A stretch of 47,806 bases of DNA from Pseudomonadales bacterium (GCA_023257655.1 JALRBQ010000016.1:1-47806), one strand, 5' to 3'; shown: positions 16,880 to 26,263, counted from the first letter of the stretch. Translations and numbers: made by a program. Notes: a model not told the origin generated them from the sequence alone.

Positions 16880-19312
16880 ATGAAAAAATCCGCCTTGCTG
16901 TTTGGTCTCACCCTGTTGGCCATGCATGGAACCGCACAAGGACAGGGAATACAACAGACCAAGGGCAATTTTGAAGACAAGTTCCGGCAGCTCGATGAAG
17001 TATTGCCGACGCCCAATGTGTATCGAACCGCCGGTGGACAGCCGGGGAACCAGTACTGGCAGCAACAGGTCGATTATCAGATTGAAGTCGCGCTCGATGA
17101 AGAGACGCAACGAATAACCGGAACAGAATCAGTTAGTTATAAGAATAACTCCCCAGATTCCCTGCGTTATCTATGGCTGCAGCTTGACCAGAACCGGTTT
17201 CGCACCGATTCGCTGGCCGAGCGCAGCGTCACCTTCAACCGTGCCAGTCCTGACTCCGACAGTCCTGCTCGTCTCAGCATGGACCAGTTGCGCCGTCTGC
17301 AATACATGGAAGATGAGCAGCATGGCTATGAAATCAACGCAGTAATGGACAGCGGCGGCACTGCGCTGCCTTATACCGTGGTCGGTACGCTGATGCGGAT
17401 TGATCTGCCGCGCCCGTTGCGGCCAGGGCAGGATGTCCGATTCGAGATTGACTATGCTTATCACATCGTCAATGGCGATGTGTTAAGTCCCCGAGGTGGT
17501 TACGAATTTTTCCCTGACGATGAGAAAGAGGGCGGCAACTACATCTTTGCCGTGAGTCAGTGGTTCCCGCGACTGGTTGCCTATACCGATTATGAGGGCT
17601 GGACCAACAAGGAATTTCTGGGAACGGGTGAGTTCACGCTGGAATTCGGAAACTATGAAGTAGCGATCACCGTGCCGGCGGACCATGTGGTTGCCGCCAC
17701 GGGGGAGTTGCAGAATGCGAACCAGGTGTTGACCCGCACGCAGCGAGAGCGCCTGCAGGAAGCTGAGAACGCGGCGCGGCCGGTATTCATCGTTACCCCG
17801 GAGGAAGCACTGGAAAATGAGCGCGAAGGCACTTCCGATACAGTGACCTGGCGATTTGCCGCCGAACGGGTGCGGGATTTTGCCTGGGCTTCGTCGCGCA
17901 AGTTTATCTGGGATGCAAAAGGCCACCATCAGCCAGGCGCAGAACAGGAACTCGTCATGGCGATGTCGTTCTATCCGAAGGAGGGTGGTACGTTGTGGTC
18001 GGATTATTCGACCGAGGTTGTCATCCACACACTGGACGTCTACAGCCGGTTCTCCTTCGACTATCCCTATCCTACTGCCCAGTCGGTAAGCGCGAAGTTC
18101 GTCGGCGGTATGGAATACCCCATGATTACCTTCAATGGACCAAGGGCGACCTTGCAGGACGATGGCTCACGCACTTACTCTCTGGCAGAGAAGCGGTTCC
18201 TCATTAGCGTCGTTATACACGAGATAGGTCATTCCTATTTTCCGATGATCGTGAATTCCGATGAGCGACAATGGACCTGGATGGATGAGGGAATCAATTC
18301 CTACCTCGACTCGGTCGCTGGTCGCGAGTGGGATGCTGGCATCCCCTGGAGTGTGGAACCGCGCTATATCGTCGATTACATGAAATCGCAAAATCAAGTG
18401 CCCGTCATGACGCAATCGGACAGCGTACTGAACCTGGGCTCGAACTCCTATGCGAAACCGGCGACGGCGCTCAATATCCTGCGCGAGACAATCATGGGTC
18501 GGGAGTTGTTCGATTTTGCTTTCAAGGAATATTCGCGCTCCTGGGAATTCAAGCGACCGACGCCGTCTGATTTTTTCCGTACGATGGAAGAGGCATCCGG
18601 CATTGATCTGGACTGGTTCTGGCGTGGCTGGTTCTACACGACTGACCATGTCGATATTGCCCTGAACCGGGTATACGAGATGCGTCTTGATACCGAGGAT
18701 CCAGACATCGACTATCCTCGTCAGCGAGAGATCGAGAAGGCCTTGCCACCCTCGGTCCTGAGTGAGAAGAATCGCGCCGCGGGCATGCAAACCTGGGTCG
18801 AGCGCAATCCCGATGTGCGAGACTTCTATGACGACAATGACCAGTTCACCGTGACGAACAAGGAACGCAACCGTTATCAAAGTTTCCTCGAGGGGCTCGA
18901 TGATTGGGAACGCACAGCCCTGGACCGTGCCGTTGCAGAGAACAAGAATTACTACATTCTCGAATTCAGCAATGAAGGCGGTCTGGTCATGCCGATTCTG
19001 CTTGAAGTCCATTATGCGGACGGCAGCAGCGAAGAGATGCAATATCCCGCAGAGATCTGGCGACGCTCACCGCATCAAGTGAAGAAACTGCTCGTCACTG
19101 ACAAGCAGATTGCCGGTCTCGTCATCGATCCACGACAGGAAACTGCCGACGCGGATATTGAAAACAACTACTACCCGCGTCGCATCATTCCGTCACGTAT
19201 TGAAAGCTTCAAATCGGAAGGCGGTGGCGGACTGGTGGGCAGGGACATCATGCAGGACAGCAAGACTGAATTGAAGACCGACAAAGATGAGGACGAGGAT
19301 GAGGAGCAATAA
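16880..19312 (+). CDS. M1-family zinc metallopeptidase, exported
   Basis: An 810-residue peptidase with a cleavable signal peptide (ending near HGTAQGQG). The gluzincin site HEIGHSYF (H447, E448, H451) with the third ligand E470 in WMDEGINSYLD matches HEXXH-X18-E. The upstream GGMEYPMI is the substrate-binding GxMEN-type motif of M1 aminopeptidases. It probably works in the periplasm or at the surface on peptides. The C-terminal tail is very acidic (DKDEDEDEEQ) and its DNA overlaps the start of the DUF6702 gene. GGGAG lies upstream of the ATG. Confidence 0.92.
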   Translation: MKKSALLFGLTLLAMHGTAQGQGIQQTKGNFEDKFRQLDEVLPTPNVYRTAGGQPGNQYWQQQVDYQIEVALDEETQRITGTESVSYKNNSPDSLRYLWLQLDQNRFRTDSLAERSVTFNRASPDSDSPARLSMDQLRRLQYMEDEQHGYEINAVMDSGGTALPYTVVGTLMRIDLPRPLRPGQDVRFEIDYAYHIVNGDVLSPRGGYEFFPDDEKEGGNYIFAVSQWFPRLVAYTDYEGWTNKEFLGTGEFTLEFGNYEVAITVPADHVVAATGELQNANQVLTRTQRERLQEAENAARPVFIVTPEEALENEREGTSDTVTWRFAAERVRDFAWASSRKFIWDAKGHHQPGAEQELVMAMSFYPKEGGTLWSDYSTEVVIHTLDVYSRFSFDYPYPTAQSVSAKFVGGMEYPMITFNGPRATLQDDGSRTYSLAEKRFLISVVIHEIGHSYFPMIVNSDERQWTWMDEGINSYLDSVAGREWDAGIPWSVEPRYIVDYMKSQNQVPVMTQSDSVLNLGSNSYAKPATALNILRETIMGRELFDFAFKEYSRSWEFKRPTPSDFFRTMEEASGIDLDWFWRGWFYTTDHVDIALNRVYEMRLDTEDPDIDYPRQREIEKALPPSVLSEKNRAAGMQTWVERNPDVRDFYDDNDQFTVTNKERNRYQSFLEGLDDWERTALDRAVAENKNYYILEFSNEGGLVMPILLEVHYADGSSEEMQYPAEIWRRSPHQVKKLLVTDKQIAGLVIDPRQETADADIENNYYPRRIIPSRIESFKSEGGGGLVGRDIMQDSKTELKTDKDEDEDEEQ

Positions 19313-19850
19313 TCTCCAGGACTCGGCTCTCCGCCCGCTGCTGCGATGCGCGGGACAATTGCTGCTAGTGGTGCTGGCACTCGCTGCCGGGGCCACGAGC
19401 AGTGCTCACGTACAGAGAGCAGCTGTGACGCGCATTCTGTTCAACCCGAACACTCATAACATCGAAGTGATGCACCGCTTCCTGCTGCATGATGCGGAGC
19501 ACGCAGCGGGCCTAATATTCGGAGAAGAGCAACGATTTGTCGAGTCTGCGGATTCCCGGGAACTGTTTGGCAGCTATGTCAGGAATCGCTTCGCGATCGA
19601 AGCGACTTACCAGAATGGGGAGAGGATGGCATTACCTCTGTCCTATGTCGGCGTAGAACTGGATGGTCAATACTTGTGGGTGTATCAGGAAGCGACCGAT
19701 GACCGCCCCATTACTACAATGACAATTGTGAACTCAGCCTTGCAGGATGTGTGGCCGGAACAAGCCAACATGGTCAATATCGAGAAGGCAGGGCAGGTCC
19801 ATACCTTGAATTTTACCCGGGATGCCGACGCCTTGTCGGTCTCACTTTGA
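19299..19850 (+). CDS. DUF6702 family exported protein, partner of the M1 peptidase
   Basis: A 183-residue protein with an N-terminal hydrophobic signal (LLLVVLALAAGATSSAHV). The HNIEVMHRFLLHDAEHA segment and overall length resemble DUF6702 proteins, which in my recollection often follow M1 peptidase genes; function is unknown. ATG 19299 has GAGGACGAGG just upstream; ATG 19287 is an in-frame alternative. Its start overlaps the M1 gene's end by 14 bp, so the same DNA encodes an acidic tail in one frame and an Arg-rich start in the other. Translational coupling is likely. Confidence 0.78.
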   Translation: MRSNNLQDSALRPLLRCAGQLLLVVLALAAGATSSAHVQRAAVTRILFNPNTHNIEVMHRFLLHDAEHAAGLIFGEEQRFVESADSRELFGSYVRNRFAIEATYQNGERMALPLSYVGVELDGQYLWVYQEATDDRPITTMTIVNSALQDVWPEQANMVNIEKAGQVHTLNFTRDADALSVSL

Positions 19851-19859
19851 TACGTCAGA

Positions 19860-21383
19860 TCAGTCAGTGAGCGACACGGCAGGTTGCGTTCCAAGACCAA
19901 GATATTCTGCGATCGCCAGACCGGCAGCCACGCTGGTAAAGGGGTCATGTTCAACCACCCGACCCGGAAAGCGTTCGTCAAGTATGCGTTTCACCGCGGG
20001 AATGAGGGATGAACCGCCGGTTCTGACAACGAGCTGAATCGCGTCATTGCTCAGGCCAGTCCGATTCAGCAGTGCGCTGATCGCATCGGCGAATTGCTCC
20101 AGGACTTCGGCTATCATCGCTTCGAACTCATGTCGCGTCACCACAACATCAATGTCCAGCTCGGGAATATCGAGGCGCGCTTCTTCCTGCTCGGACAAGG
20201 CGGCCTTCAGGTCTTTCAGGCACTGAAAGACCAAATAGCTGTAGTTGTTTTTTACCAGGTCATACAGTCGGCGGAATCGGATCGCCGCGTTATCACCCAG
20301 GGAGATGCGCTGCATGAGGGGCGTCGTGTACTTGTTCTGGTTGAGGATGTAACTCACCGTCCAGTTCAGCAGATATTCCTCATAGTCTTCGAAAGGGAAC
20401 AGGGTTTCAATCTCACGATCTTCGCCTGCCCGCCGCCAGCGCTCGCCTTTGCCGAGTAGCGGGAACAGCAAGCCCTTGAACATTAACTGATCAATATGAT
20501 CGCCTCCGAGACCGATGCCGTGCGTGGCGATGACGGAAAAGTCTGCACCGGAACGCCGCATTATGCAGAGGTCCAGCGTGCCGCCACCAAAATCCACAGC
20601 CAGTAAGGTCTGCTCCTGAGTGTGCGGATGGGCATAGACATAACTCAGTGCAGCCGCAATGGGTTCGGCATAGAAAGACTGTTCCCGAAATTCCGCATAA
20701 CCATAGGCCTCAGCAAGCAAGGCTAGCGCACTCTGGTTGCCATCGTGGCGATTGCCTTCGAAATTGACCGGATGGCCGATGCAGGCATGATCGGGTCGTG
20801 CGCCTGGAGTCAGTGATAGCAATACCGGTTGAATGCTGCGAGAGATGCGCACCAACAGTGGGGTTATCAGGGCGACGAGTCGAAAGGCGCGTTCAAAGAC
20901 CATGATGCGCTGGGTAGCGCCATTGCCGAGCAGCCTTTTGATGCCCCGAAACAATCGACCCTGTTGCCCGCTGTCGATAATCGCCTGCCCATAAATTTTC
21001 TGCGTGGCCGCTTCTTCAGGCAAGCCGTTATCACCAATCTGTCCAGTCGATGTTCTGCCTTCCCCGAGTACTTCGGCGCTCAGTTCAACAGTGCGACCTG
21101 TATTGCTCTCAATGTACTGGTTGATGGCATCCTGGCCGGTGCGGATCTGATAATCCCTATCGATATAGGTAGCTGACGGCATAACCGTGGCATTGGCTTC
21201 GAGCTGGATAAGGTGGATCTGCTTGCCATCGAACAAGGCAGCAGCAGAATTGCTGGTACCGAAGTCGATGCCTATGCCAACGCTGCGTGATGCGGCCTGG
21301 TGGGTGATTGCGTCGGTCTCATTCGGATCGGAATCTGTCAGCAAAAATTCGAGTTGAGTTGAAGAATTCCCGGAAATCGGCAC
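19860..21383 (-). CDS. Hsp70-family (YegD-like) ATPase
   Basis: A 507-residue actin-fold ATPase. Nucleotide-binding motifs are present: phosphate-1 GIDFGTSNSAAAL, phosphate-2 LLAVDFGGGTLDLCIM, and adenosine RTGGSSLIPAVKRIL. It has no DnaK-like substrate-binding domain or lid, as in E. coli YegD, so it is a chaperone-like protein of unknown client. No ATG exists near the N-terminus. GTG at 21383 lies 8 bases after AGGA, and the TTG just before it is the alternative. It converges on the DUF6702 gene with a 9-bp gap. Confidence 0.88.
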   Translation of the reverse strand: MPISGNSSTQLEFLLTDSDPNETDAITHQAASRSVGIGIDFGTSNSAAALFDGKQIHLIQLEANATVMPSATYIDRDYQIRTGQDAINQYIESNTGRTVELSAEVLGEGRTSTGQIGDNGLPEEAATQKIYGQAIIDSGQQGRLFRGIKRLLGNGATQRIMVFERAFRLVALITPLLVRISRSIQPVLLSLTPGARPDHACIGHPVNFEGNRHDGNQSALALLAEAYGYAEFREQSFYAEPIAAALSYVYAHPHTQEQTLLAVDFGGGTLDLCIMRRSGADFSVIATHGIGLGGDHIDQLMFKGLLFPLLGKGERWRRAGEDREIETLFPFEDYEEYLLNWTVSYILNQNKYTTPLMQRISLGDNAAIRFRRLYDLVKNNYSYLVFQCLKDLKAALSEQEEARLDIPELDIDVVVTRHEFEAMIAEVLEQFADAISALLNRTGLSNDAIQLVVRTGGSSLIPAVKRILDERFPGRVVEHDPFTSVAAGLAIAEYLGLGTQPAVSLTD

Positions 21384-21434
21384 CAAATTTATCCTGTCTG
21401 TTTAACTGAACGAAAAGGCAACAAGCTGAAGCGG

Positions 21435-21455
21435 CCGGGCATGGGGAGAGCCCGG
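21435..21455 (-). other. Hairpin in the leader of the Hsp70-like gene
   Basis: CCGGGC and GCCCGG form a perfect 6-bp stem around a 9-nt loop, 52 bp upstream of the GTG start. It may affect mRNA stability; no terminator T-run follows in the leftward direction. Confidence 0.35.
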
Positions 21456-21598
21456 AAAAAGGCGAGATTTATAGCACAGATTCACGCTCAAGCTCCAGCG
21501 CTGTCACTTAAAAAACACATCCACGCCGCTGTGTTGTGAGCGAGTGCACCTGTTCGCCAGAGTGTGCAGCCCCGCGCCTCCGGAGATCCCCAAGCTGG

Positions 21599-21627
21599 TT
21601 GAATATTGAGGGAACTTAACCTATGCT
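21599..21627 (+). promoter_or_regulatory. Candidate promoter for the exported cyclophilin gene
   Basis: TTGAAT (21599-21604) and TATGCT (21622-21627) are separated by 17 bp, each matching four of six consensus positions. Transcription would start near 21634, just before the hairpin at 21637. Confidence 0.45.
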
Positions 21628-21636
21628 CCATCGGTC

Positions 21637-21661
21637 AATAGCTCGAAGCAGAGCTATTTTT
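21637..21661 (+). terminator. Terminator-like hairpin in the cyclophilin 5' leader
   Basis: AATAGCTC-GAAGCA-GAGCTATT is a perfect 8-bp stem with a 6-nt loop; the T-run 21657-21661 follows directly. It lies between the candidate promoter and the ATG at 21681, so it is either a 5' stabilising stem-loop or an attenuator. A terminator of an unseen upstream transcript is less likely, since the neighbouring gene points away. Confidence 0.55.
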
Positions 21662-21680
21662 GTCAGATATCGGAGCTTTC

Positions 21681-22622
21681 ATGATTGCTGCAAGTCGACG
21701 CCGCGGAATTTCTGGCGTCTCCAGTCTCGCCCTTGTCCTCCTACTCAGTTTTTCCTCACTTGCACAGGCTGGCACTATCGTGCGAATCGGTACGAGTCTG
21801 GGAGATTACTCTATCGAATTGTCGGATGACGTCGCGCCGAAAACCGTGCAAAACTTTCTCAATTACGTCAACCGCAATGATTATGACGGTACCTACCTGC
21901 ACCGGGTAGAGCTGGACTTCGTCGTGCAAGGCGGAGCCTATCGCTTCCAGTTATACCAGGGGCCGATTGATGTACCAGTAGATGCCCCTGTGGTGAACGA
22001 ATTTAACGTATCGAACACACGGGGCACTGTCGCCATGGCAAAGCTGGAAGGCGACCCGGACAGCGCCACGAACCAGTGGTTTGTCAATCTCGCAGACAAC
22101 ACCTTCCTCGATACGAGCAATGGAGGATTCACCGTGTTTGGCACGGTGCTCGGCAATGGCATGGATGTGCTCGATGCTATTGATGAACTGTCCACCCAGA
22201 GTCTGGGAGTAAAGGCATCGCGCGCGCCGTTTTTCACTGAGACATATGCCAACCCGCTCGACTTCGTGTACATCAACGCCGAGGTCACGGAACGCTACAG
22301 CGCTGCCGCGCATGTCTATGAGACGGGCACGGGCAAACTCATCGCCGCGGTGAGTCTGGACGACGCCAGCAAGATCGTCAGTCTGAATTTCGATGTCATT
22401 AATTCTGCCTCCGGTACCCTGCTTCAGGCGAACCCGCTAAGTATTATCCGCCGCCGCGACAGCTTCGATGGCATAGCGACTTATTCCTCTGCGGATGGCA
22501 AACTGCGAATTCCCGCGCTGGAAGTAAACGATGGCGGGCAGGTTCGGGTCGTGCACAATGTCGTGTTTGCGATCGTGGACGAAGCACAGATGCTCTTCTC
22601 GCTGGAAGCCTACGAAGAGTAA
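21681..22622 (+). CDS. Exported cyclophilin-type peptidyl-prolyl isomerase with a C-terminal extension
   Basis: A 313-residue protein. A signal peptide ends near SLAQAG, then a cyclophilin domain of about 160 residues covers TSLGDYSIELSDDVAPKTVQNF, TYLHRVELDFVVQGG, AMAKLEGDPDSATNQWFVNL and GGFTVFGTVLGNGMDVLDAI. It should isomerise Xaa-Pro bonds in the periplasm. The extra ~125 C-terminal residues (VTERYSAAAHVYETGTGKLI onward) form an unrecognised beta-rich domain. ATG 21681 follows CGGAG with 5-bp spacing and begins the signal peptide. Confidence 0.9.
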   Translation: MIAASRRRGISGVSSLALVLLLSFSSLAQAGTIVRIGTSLGDYSIELSDDVAPKTVQNFLNYVNRNDYDGTYLHRVELDFVVQGGAYRFQLYQGPIDVPVDAPVVNEFNVSNTRGTVAMAKLEGDPDSATNQWFVNLADNTFLDTSNGGFTVFGTVLGNGMDVLDAIDELSTQSLGVKASRAPFFTETYANPLDFVYINAEVTERYSAAAHVYETGTGKLIAAVSLDDASKIVSLNFDVINSASGTLLQANPLSIIRRRDSFDGIATYSSADGKLRIPALEVNDGGQVRVVHNVVFAIVDEAQMLFSLEAYEE

Positions 22623-22705
22623 GCAGAAAGCAACGACCATCGGGCGGTGTCAGGCGCACCGCCAGGTATCGGACTTGGGTCTATAACAACAAGAGAGCAC
22701 GACAA

Positions 22706-24046
22706 ATGGCAGCTGACAGAGGTGAGTTTTCGTCACGATTCGGGTTCCTCATGGCGGCTTCCGGGTCGGCCGTGGGATTGGGGAATATCTGGGGCTTCCC
22801 CACGAATGCTGCCTCCAACGGAGGCGCCGCCTTTCTCTTCACTTATTTGATTCTGGCCTTCGCTCTGGCCTATCCCGCGCTGATGGCTGAACTCATCATT
22901 GGTCGATACGCGCGCGCGAATGCGGTGACGGCACTCAAATCCTTATCACCCAGACCCTCGATCAAACTGGTTGCCGTCCTCGTTGGCTTTGTAGGTATCG
23001 TCACCGTCAGCCTCATCCTCAGTTTCTATTCGATAGTGAGTGGATGGATGCTGGCCTATTTCTTCGAACCGTTCATGCGCCTGCTGGGATTGAATGCTGT
23101 CGGAGATTGGCTCGTTGCCGATACAGAATTGCGCAATGCGCTGTTCGTGATTGTCTTTATGGCGCTCACCATTTACATCATCAGTGCCGGTGTCAAAGAT
23201 GGCATCGAGAAATGGGCATCCCGACTGATGCCTTCACTGTTCGTCATTCTGGTGTTGCTGATCCTCTATGTGTTCACGCTGCCGGGTGCTATGGCGGGAT
23301 TAAAAGCTTATTTGCTCCCTGATTTTTCCCGTATCGCCAATCCCCAGTTGCTTGTCGATGCGATGGGGCAGGCCTTCTTCTCCCTGTCTCTGGGTGTTGG
23401 GACGATGTTGATTTACGGCTCCTACATCAGCAAGAAAGAAAATTTGCCGACGATTGGCAGTCTTGTGGCCTTGCTCGATGTCGGTATCGCGGTGCTCGCC
23501 GGACTACTGATCTTGCCTGCCATGTATGTTGCGCTCGAAAACGGTGTGCAGATTTTTGATGCAAATGGTGGTCTGGTGGCTGGCCCCGGTCTCATCATTT
23601 CAGTGCTGCCGGCACTTTTCAACACGATGGGTATTATCGGAGGAGTGGTTGCGGTTGCCTTCTTCGCATTGATGACCATCGCATCGCTGACCTCATCGAT
23701 CTCGATGCTGGAAGTGCCGGTTGCCTATTCAGTCGAACATCATGGGCTGGATCGTCGCCGCGCAGCGGTTGGAATCGGAGCGCTGATCACATTCATATCA
23801 CTCGTTATTGTGTATAACTTCGATCCGATGTTTGATTTGGTGGTTACGTACACAACCGAATACAGTCAGCCGCTACTGGGCCTGTTCTTCTGTCTGTTCG
23901 TCGCCTGGATATGGAATCGCAATGCCATTCTGGAAGAGATTCGTCAGGGTTGTCCCGACGCCGAATCTGGCCTGTTCTGGAAAATCTGGCCGTTCTACAT
24001 CAAATACATCTGTCCGGTTGCGATTCTTGCGGTCTATTTTCAATAG
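22706..24046 (+). CDS. Neurotransmitter:sodium symporter (NSS) family transporter
   Basis: A 446-residue inner-membrane protein with about 11-12 transmembrane helices of the LeuT fold. The TM1 signature ASGSAVGLGNIWGFPTNAASNGGAAF contains the unwound segment that binds Na+ and substrate. It is typical of the bacterial Tyt1/MhsT group, which imports amino acids with Na+. The substrate is not resolvable by eye. The stop is immediately followed, with no gap, by the complementary stop of the aminotransferase gene, so the two are tail-to-tail. Confidence 0.93.
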   Translation: MAADRGEFSSRFGFLMAASGSAVGLGNIWGFPTNAASNGGAAFLFTYLILAFALAYPALMAELIIGRYARANAVTALKSLSPRPSIKLVAVLVGFVGIVTVSLILSFYSIVSGWMLAYFFEPFMRLLGLNAVGDWLVADTELRNALFVIVFMALTIYIISAGVKDGIEKWASRLMPSLFVILVLLILYVFTLPGAMAGLKAYLLPDFSRIANPQLLVDAMGQAFFSLSLGVGTMLIYGSYISKKENLPTIGSLVALLDVGIAVLAGLLILPAMYVALENGVQIFDANGGLVAGPGLIISVLPALFNTMGIIGGVVAVAFFALMTIASLTSSISMLEVPVAYSVEHHGLDRRRAAVGIGALITFISLVIVYNFDPMFDLVVTYTTEYSQPLLGLFFCLFVAWIWNRNAILEEIRQGCPDAESGLFWKIWPFYIKYICPVAILAVYFQ

Positions 24047-25216
24047 TTAGCGGCCGGAGACGGCGGTGACAAATCGCTCCGCTTCCTCTTCTGAATTGTA
24101 ATAATGCACTGATGCCCGCAATCGTTCGGTGGTGGGTGTCTGCCCCCAGTCCAGGCGGGCATTGCTGCTGCGGGCGATTGAGGTATTCATCCCCTGAGTC
24201 TGCAGACGTTGTTGCAGCAGAACCGCAGATTCTCCCCGTTTCTCGAAAGTGATTATGCCCGAGCGGCAATCGGAGCGCTCACCAAGAGTAATATCGCCCA
24301 GCGCGAGCAGACGTTCAGTCAGGAAGACTGTCAGTTCATGAATGCGCGCTGCGATCGCGTCCAGTCCGAGTGTCAGTGCATATTCCACTGCCGTACCCAG
24401 TCCAAGCTGTCCAGCGACACTGCGTTCGAAACACTCAAAGCGACGGGCATCAGGGCGCAGCGTATAACCCTGTGCGCTGTCCCAGCTGGCTGCCTGCAGA
24501 TCGACGAATACCGGATCGAGTTGTGTCAGGCAGTGCTCTGCCACATACAGGAAGGCGGTCCCTCGCGGACCGCGCAGGTATTTGCGTCCGCTGGCACAGA
24601 GCAGATCACAGCCGATAGTTTCGACATCAATCGGCAACTGGCCGATGGACTGACAGGCATCCAGCAGGAACAGCACGCCAGCATTTCGAGCGATCCGGCC
24701 TACTTCCGCTGCCGGCTGAATATCACCCCGATGACTCGCCACGTGGGTGAGGGCGATCAAGCGGGTGCGGGGAGTCAGTCGCTCCTGCAACTGTGCGACA
24801 TCGATGTGGCCGTTGGCATCGGAATCGATGACGATGAGCTCGAGTTCGCGCCTCTTGGCGAAATGCATTAATTCAAGATAATTACTGCCGTATTCCATCG
24901 CGCCGGTGAGGATTTGTTCGCCGGGTTTGAAAGGAATGGCGTGCAGGGCATAGTCCCAGGCGCGTGTCGAATTTTCGACGTAGGCGATTTCTTGCGGAGA
25001 GCAGTGTAGCAGGCGAGCGCAGGCGGCATAGAAATTTTCTGTTTGTTCGGTGACGATGGCCGCCGCTTCGTATCCTCCCACTTGCTGTTCGAGTCGAAGG
25101 TGTGTGTCGACCGCCTCGATGACCGGGATCGGGCTGAGGGCACAGCCGGCATTATTGAAATGCAGGCGCGTTGCACAACCAGGAGTTTCCTGGCGTAATT
25201 TTTCGAGATCAAGCAT
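24047..25216 (-). CDS. Class V PLP-dependent aminotransferase (NifS/selenocysteine lyase-like)
   Basis: A 389-residue fold-type I PLP enzyme. Characteristic segments are HFNNAGCALSP (substrate loop), LTHVASHRGDIQPAAEVGRIA, FLLDACQSIGQLPIDV (PLP-ring Asp/Gln) and the Schiff-base lysine in CASGRKYLRGPRGTAFLY. It resembles cysteine desulfurase/selenocysteine lyase-like members, but the exact reaction is unclear. ATG 25216 is preceded by CAGG at suitable spacing; the longer frame starting TTG upstream is not preferred. Confidence 0.87.
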   Translation of the reverse strand: MLDLEKLRQETPGCATRLHFNNAGCALSPIPVIEAVDTHLRLEQQVGGYEAAAIVTEQTENFYAACARLLHCSPQEIAYVENSTRAWDYALHAIPFKPGEQILTGAMEYGSNYLELMHFAKRRELELIVIDSDANGHIDVAQLQERLTPRTRLIALTHVASHRGDIQPAAEVGRIARNAGVLFLLDACQSIGQLPIDVETIGCDLLCASGRKYLRGPRGTAFLYVAEHCLTQLDPVFVDLQAASWDSAQGYTLRPDARRFECFERSVAGQLGLGTAVEYALTLGLDAIAARIHELTVFLTERLLALGDITLGERSDCRSGIITFEKRGESAVLLQQRLQTQGMNTSIARSSNARLDWGQTPTTERLRASVHYYNSEEEAERFVTAVSGR

Positions 25217-25424
25217 GTAGTTTACCTGGCCGCCAGCCACCACAAGCTGATCCGGTCTGGCTGGGAGGGATGCAACTCAAGAGGCGGGCGCTATTTGATG
25301 GGTGCTGGATGATAATAACAAACGGATATGCTAACGTGCAAGCTGGTTAGTAGTAGCCCGACTGATTTCAGTACTTCCCGATTGATCCAGCGCATTCAGA
25401 CGCATTCATAAGAGATTTTTCGAT

Positions 25425-26261
25425 ATGGCTCACTCCCATTCTAAACTTGTAACTGCTCCCGCCTTCCCACGTCGACAATTGCTCCAACTCGGAGGTCTGC
25501 TCGTCGCGACAGCCGCATTACCGCGCACGTCACGCGCTGCCAGTGCGTCTGTGAGCGATCAGGTCAAGGCACTGACCTTCGATGTCTTCGGCACAGTCGT
25601 TGACTGGCGAGCATCAATAATTCGCGAGGGCCAATTACTGGCAGCGAGCAAGGGTTTCGATGTGGACTGGGCGATGTTTGCCGATCGCTGGCGCTCAGGC
25701 TATGGCCCTGCCATGAACAAGGTGAGAACCGGTGAATTGCCCTGGACCAAAATCGACGATCTGCACCGCATGATACTGAACGATCTGGTGGTGGAATTCG
25801 GTATTAACGGCCTGACGGAGTCTGAGCTGGATCATTTTAATCGCGCCTGGCACAGGCTCGCGCCCTGGCCGGATACTGTCGCGGGATTGCATCGACTCAA
25901 GAGCAAATATGTGATCACCACATTGTCCAACGGGAATGTTTCCCTGTTAACAAACATGGCTAAAAACGCTGGCTTGCCCTGGGATGCGATTCTGTCTGCA
26001 GAGCTCGCGGGTCATTACAAACCGGACCCGGAGACGTACCTGAAGGCTGCAGAGCTGCTTGGGCTGCGGCCGGAAGAGGTCATGATGGTGGCTGCTCACC
26101 CCAGCGACTTGCGGGCTGCGGCCGTGACCGGGTTGCGCACTGCCTATGTCATCCGGCCGTTGGAGCGTGGTCCCGGTCGACCTGTGGACATGAACACCAA
26201 GGGAGAATTTGATTACACCGCCATGGACTTCATTGATCTCGCTCACCAACTCGGAGCCTGA
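25425..26261 (+). CDS. Tat-exported HAD hydrolase (type II haloacid dehalogenase-like)
   Basis: A 278-residue protein starting with a twin-arginine signal: RR at 16-17 followed by QLLQLGGLLVATAALP. The mature part is a HAD hydrolase with nucleophile D53 in LTFDVFGTVVDWR, motif 2 TTLSNGN, motif 3 Lys in HYKPDPETY and motif 4 AAHPSDLRAAA. These features match (S)-2-haloacid dehalogenases and relatives. Family members are usually cytoplasmic; export with a folded domain is the notable feature. A DUF2164 gene follows after 2 bp, so the pair is likely an operon. Confidence 0.88.
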   Translation: MAHSHSKLVTAPAFPRRQLLQLGGLLVATAALPRTSRAASASVSDQVKALTFDVFGTVVDWRASIIREGQLLAASKGFDVDWAMFADRWRSGYGPAMNKVRTGELPWTKIDDLHRMILNDLVVEFGINGLTESELDHFNRAWHRLAPWPDTVAGLHRLKSKYVITTLSNGNVSLLTNMAKNAGLPWDAILSAELAGHYKPDPETYLKAAELLGLRPEEVMMVAAHPSDLRAAAVTGLRTAYVIRPLERGPGRPVDMNTKGEFDYTAMDFIDLAHQLGA

Positions 26262-26263
26262 CG

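Noticed and set aside
18167..19042. A 291-codon leftward frame opposite the M1 peptidase
   Set aside because: Antisense shadow of the zinc site and C-terminal part; no domain recognised.
24209..24871. A 220-codon rightward frame opposite the aminotransferase
   Set aside because: Antisense to the PLP-binding region; composition Gln/Arg/Cys-rich with no domain.
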